Source: JANYCD01 sp043738625 (GTDB lineage Bacteria > Pseudomonadota > Gammaproteobacteria > Burkholderiales > Rhodocyclaceae). Taken from it: DNA of 12,516 bases. A model generated the notes under the pieces. The model saw only the letters and a program-made list of their open reading frames with translations. It was not told the origin of the DNA and made no database searches. The stretch's first letter is position 1. Each line of letters begins with the position of its first letter. Positions 11,721 through 12,516 of the stretch are shown here, piece by piece. The DNA lies in NCBI GenBank assembly GCA_043738625.1, contig JAYUFR010000195.1, positions 1 through 12,516 on the forward strand, in the 5' to 3' direction. Position numbers and translations under genes: made by a program.

Positions 11721-12516
11721 ATGAGTCATCACCTGTTGAGCCTTGCCATCTGGGTACCCATCTTCGGTGCCCTGCTGGTATTCATCGTCGGTTCCGAGCG
11801 GCCCGCCGCTGCGCGCTGGCTGGCACTTGGCGTGGCACTGGCGGGCTTTGTCGTGACGTTGCCGCTTTATCTTGGTTTCGATACCAAGGAAGCCGGCATG
11901 CAGTTCATCGAGCAAATGCCGTGGATACGGCTGTTCCGGGCGCAGTATCTGCTCGGCGTCGATGGCATTTCCATGTTGTTCATCCTGCTTAACAGTTTCA
12001 TCACCGTGCTGGTGGTGCTCGCCGGCTGGGTGGTGATCGAAGACAAGGTTGCCCAGTACATGGGTGCTTTCCTGATCATGTCGGGTTTGATGAACGGCAT
12101 TTTCTCGGCACTCGACGGATTGCTGTTCTACATGTTCTTCGAGGCCAGCCTGATCCCGATGTACCTGATCATCGGCGTCTGGGGCGGCCCGAACCGGGTT
12201 TATGCCGCACTGAAGTTTTTCCTCTACACGCTGTTTGGCTCGCTGCTGATGCTGGTGGCCTTCGTCTATCTGTTCCTCCATTCGGGCAGCTTCAGCATTC
12301 TCGAATGGCAGCAGTTGCCACTCGACCACACCGCGCAGACGCTGATCTTCCTCGCCTTCCTGGTCTCTTTTGCCGTCAAGGTGCCGATGTGGCCGGTGCA
12401 TACCTGGCTGCCCGATGCCCACGTCGAAGCGCCGACTGGCGGCTCAGTGGTGCTGGCGGCGATTGCACTGAAGCTCGGTGCCTACGGATTTATCCGCTTC
12501 TCGTTGCCCATCGTTC
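11721..12516 (+). CDS. nuoM: NADH-quinone oxidoreductase subunit M (NuoM, ND4 type), 3' part beyond the window
   Basis: NuoM is the middle antiporter-like pump of the membrane arm. The first 265 codons are present and open to the window end; the family is usually close to 500 residues, so about half is missing. The start ATG at 11721 gives MSHHLLSLAIWVPIFGALLV. Essential residues are visible: E141 in YMFFEASLIPMYLIIGVWGG, K220 in SFAVKVPMWPVHTWLPDAHV and K251 in AIALKLGAYGFIRFSLPI. The HVEAPTGGSVVLAA stretch (234-247) is the strong family signature. The ribosome binding site is weak (GAGAG at 11706-11710), sitting just after the nuoL stop at 11704, so reinitiation from nuoL is probable. nuoN is expected next but is not in the window. 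Confidence 0.96.
   Translation, partial: MSHHLLSLAIWVPIFGALLVFIVGSERPAAARWLALGVALAGFVVTLPLYLGFDTKEAGMQFIEQMPWIRLFRAQYLLGVDGISMLFILLNSFITVLVVLAGWVVIEDKVAQYMGAFLIMSGLMNGIFSALDGLLFYMFFEASLIPMYLIIGVWGGPNRVYAALKFFLYTLFGSLLMLVAFVYLFLHSGSFSILEWQQLPLDHTAQTLIFLAFLVSFAVKVPMWPVHTWLPDAHVEAPTGGSVVLAAIALKLGAYGFIRFSLPIV

Overview
The window is the front three quarters of a bacterial nuo operon, which encodes the proton-pumping NADH:quinone oxidoreductase (respiratory complex I). It runs on the + strand from a tRNA-Leu(GAG) gene through nuoA, B, C, D, E, F, G, H, I, J, K and L into a nuoM cut off by the window end. The order is the classic A-to-N order with nuoC and nuoD as separate genes, unlike the fused nuoCD of E. 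coli. That split, a NuoG without N7 cluster ligands, the general look of the proteins and a tRNA-Leu just before nuoA all suggest a betaproteobacterium, perhaps of the Rhodocyclales/Nitrosomonadales type. The placement is inference; no database search was possible. Every nuo reading frame looks intact and no key cofactor ligand looks missing.

Layout: 15-99 tRNA-Leu with encoded CCA; 140-514 nuoA; 515-665 an unusual GC-rich gap with strong hairpins; 666-8705 nuoB to nuoI, tightly packed with gaps of 0-16 bases or 1-4 base overlaps; 8706-8789 a gap filled mostly by a symmetric pair of REP sequences (a REPIN); 8790-11704 nuoJ, K and L, again tightly packed; 11721 to the end, the first 265 codons of nuoM. 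The products form the NADH dehydrogenase module (NuoE, F, G; FMN and clusters N1a, N3, N1b, N4, N5), the connecting quinone-reducing module (NuoB, C, D, I; clusters N2, N6a, N6b), the membrane heel (NuoA, H, J, K) and the antiporter-like pumps (NuoL, NuoM). NuoN and the end of NuoM lie beyond the window.

The coding content is conserved core metabolism and I see no undescribed protein system. The features worth a second look are in the only two sizeable gaps. (1) The nuoI-nuoJ gap holds a 59-base REPIN: two 25-base GTAGGAG...CGAT REP units in mirror orientation around a 7-base spacer. It ends 7 bases before the nuoJ start, which has no visible Shine-Dalgarno sequence. (2) The nuoA-nuoB gap holds three hairpins, one with a perfect 9-bp GC stem, and a 52-codon open frame joined to nuoA and to nuoB by ATGA overlaps. 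Both could set the ratio of subunits made from the long mRNA, but that is inference. No promoter or terminator could be supported inside the window; the operon promoter probably lies upstream of base 1.
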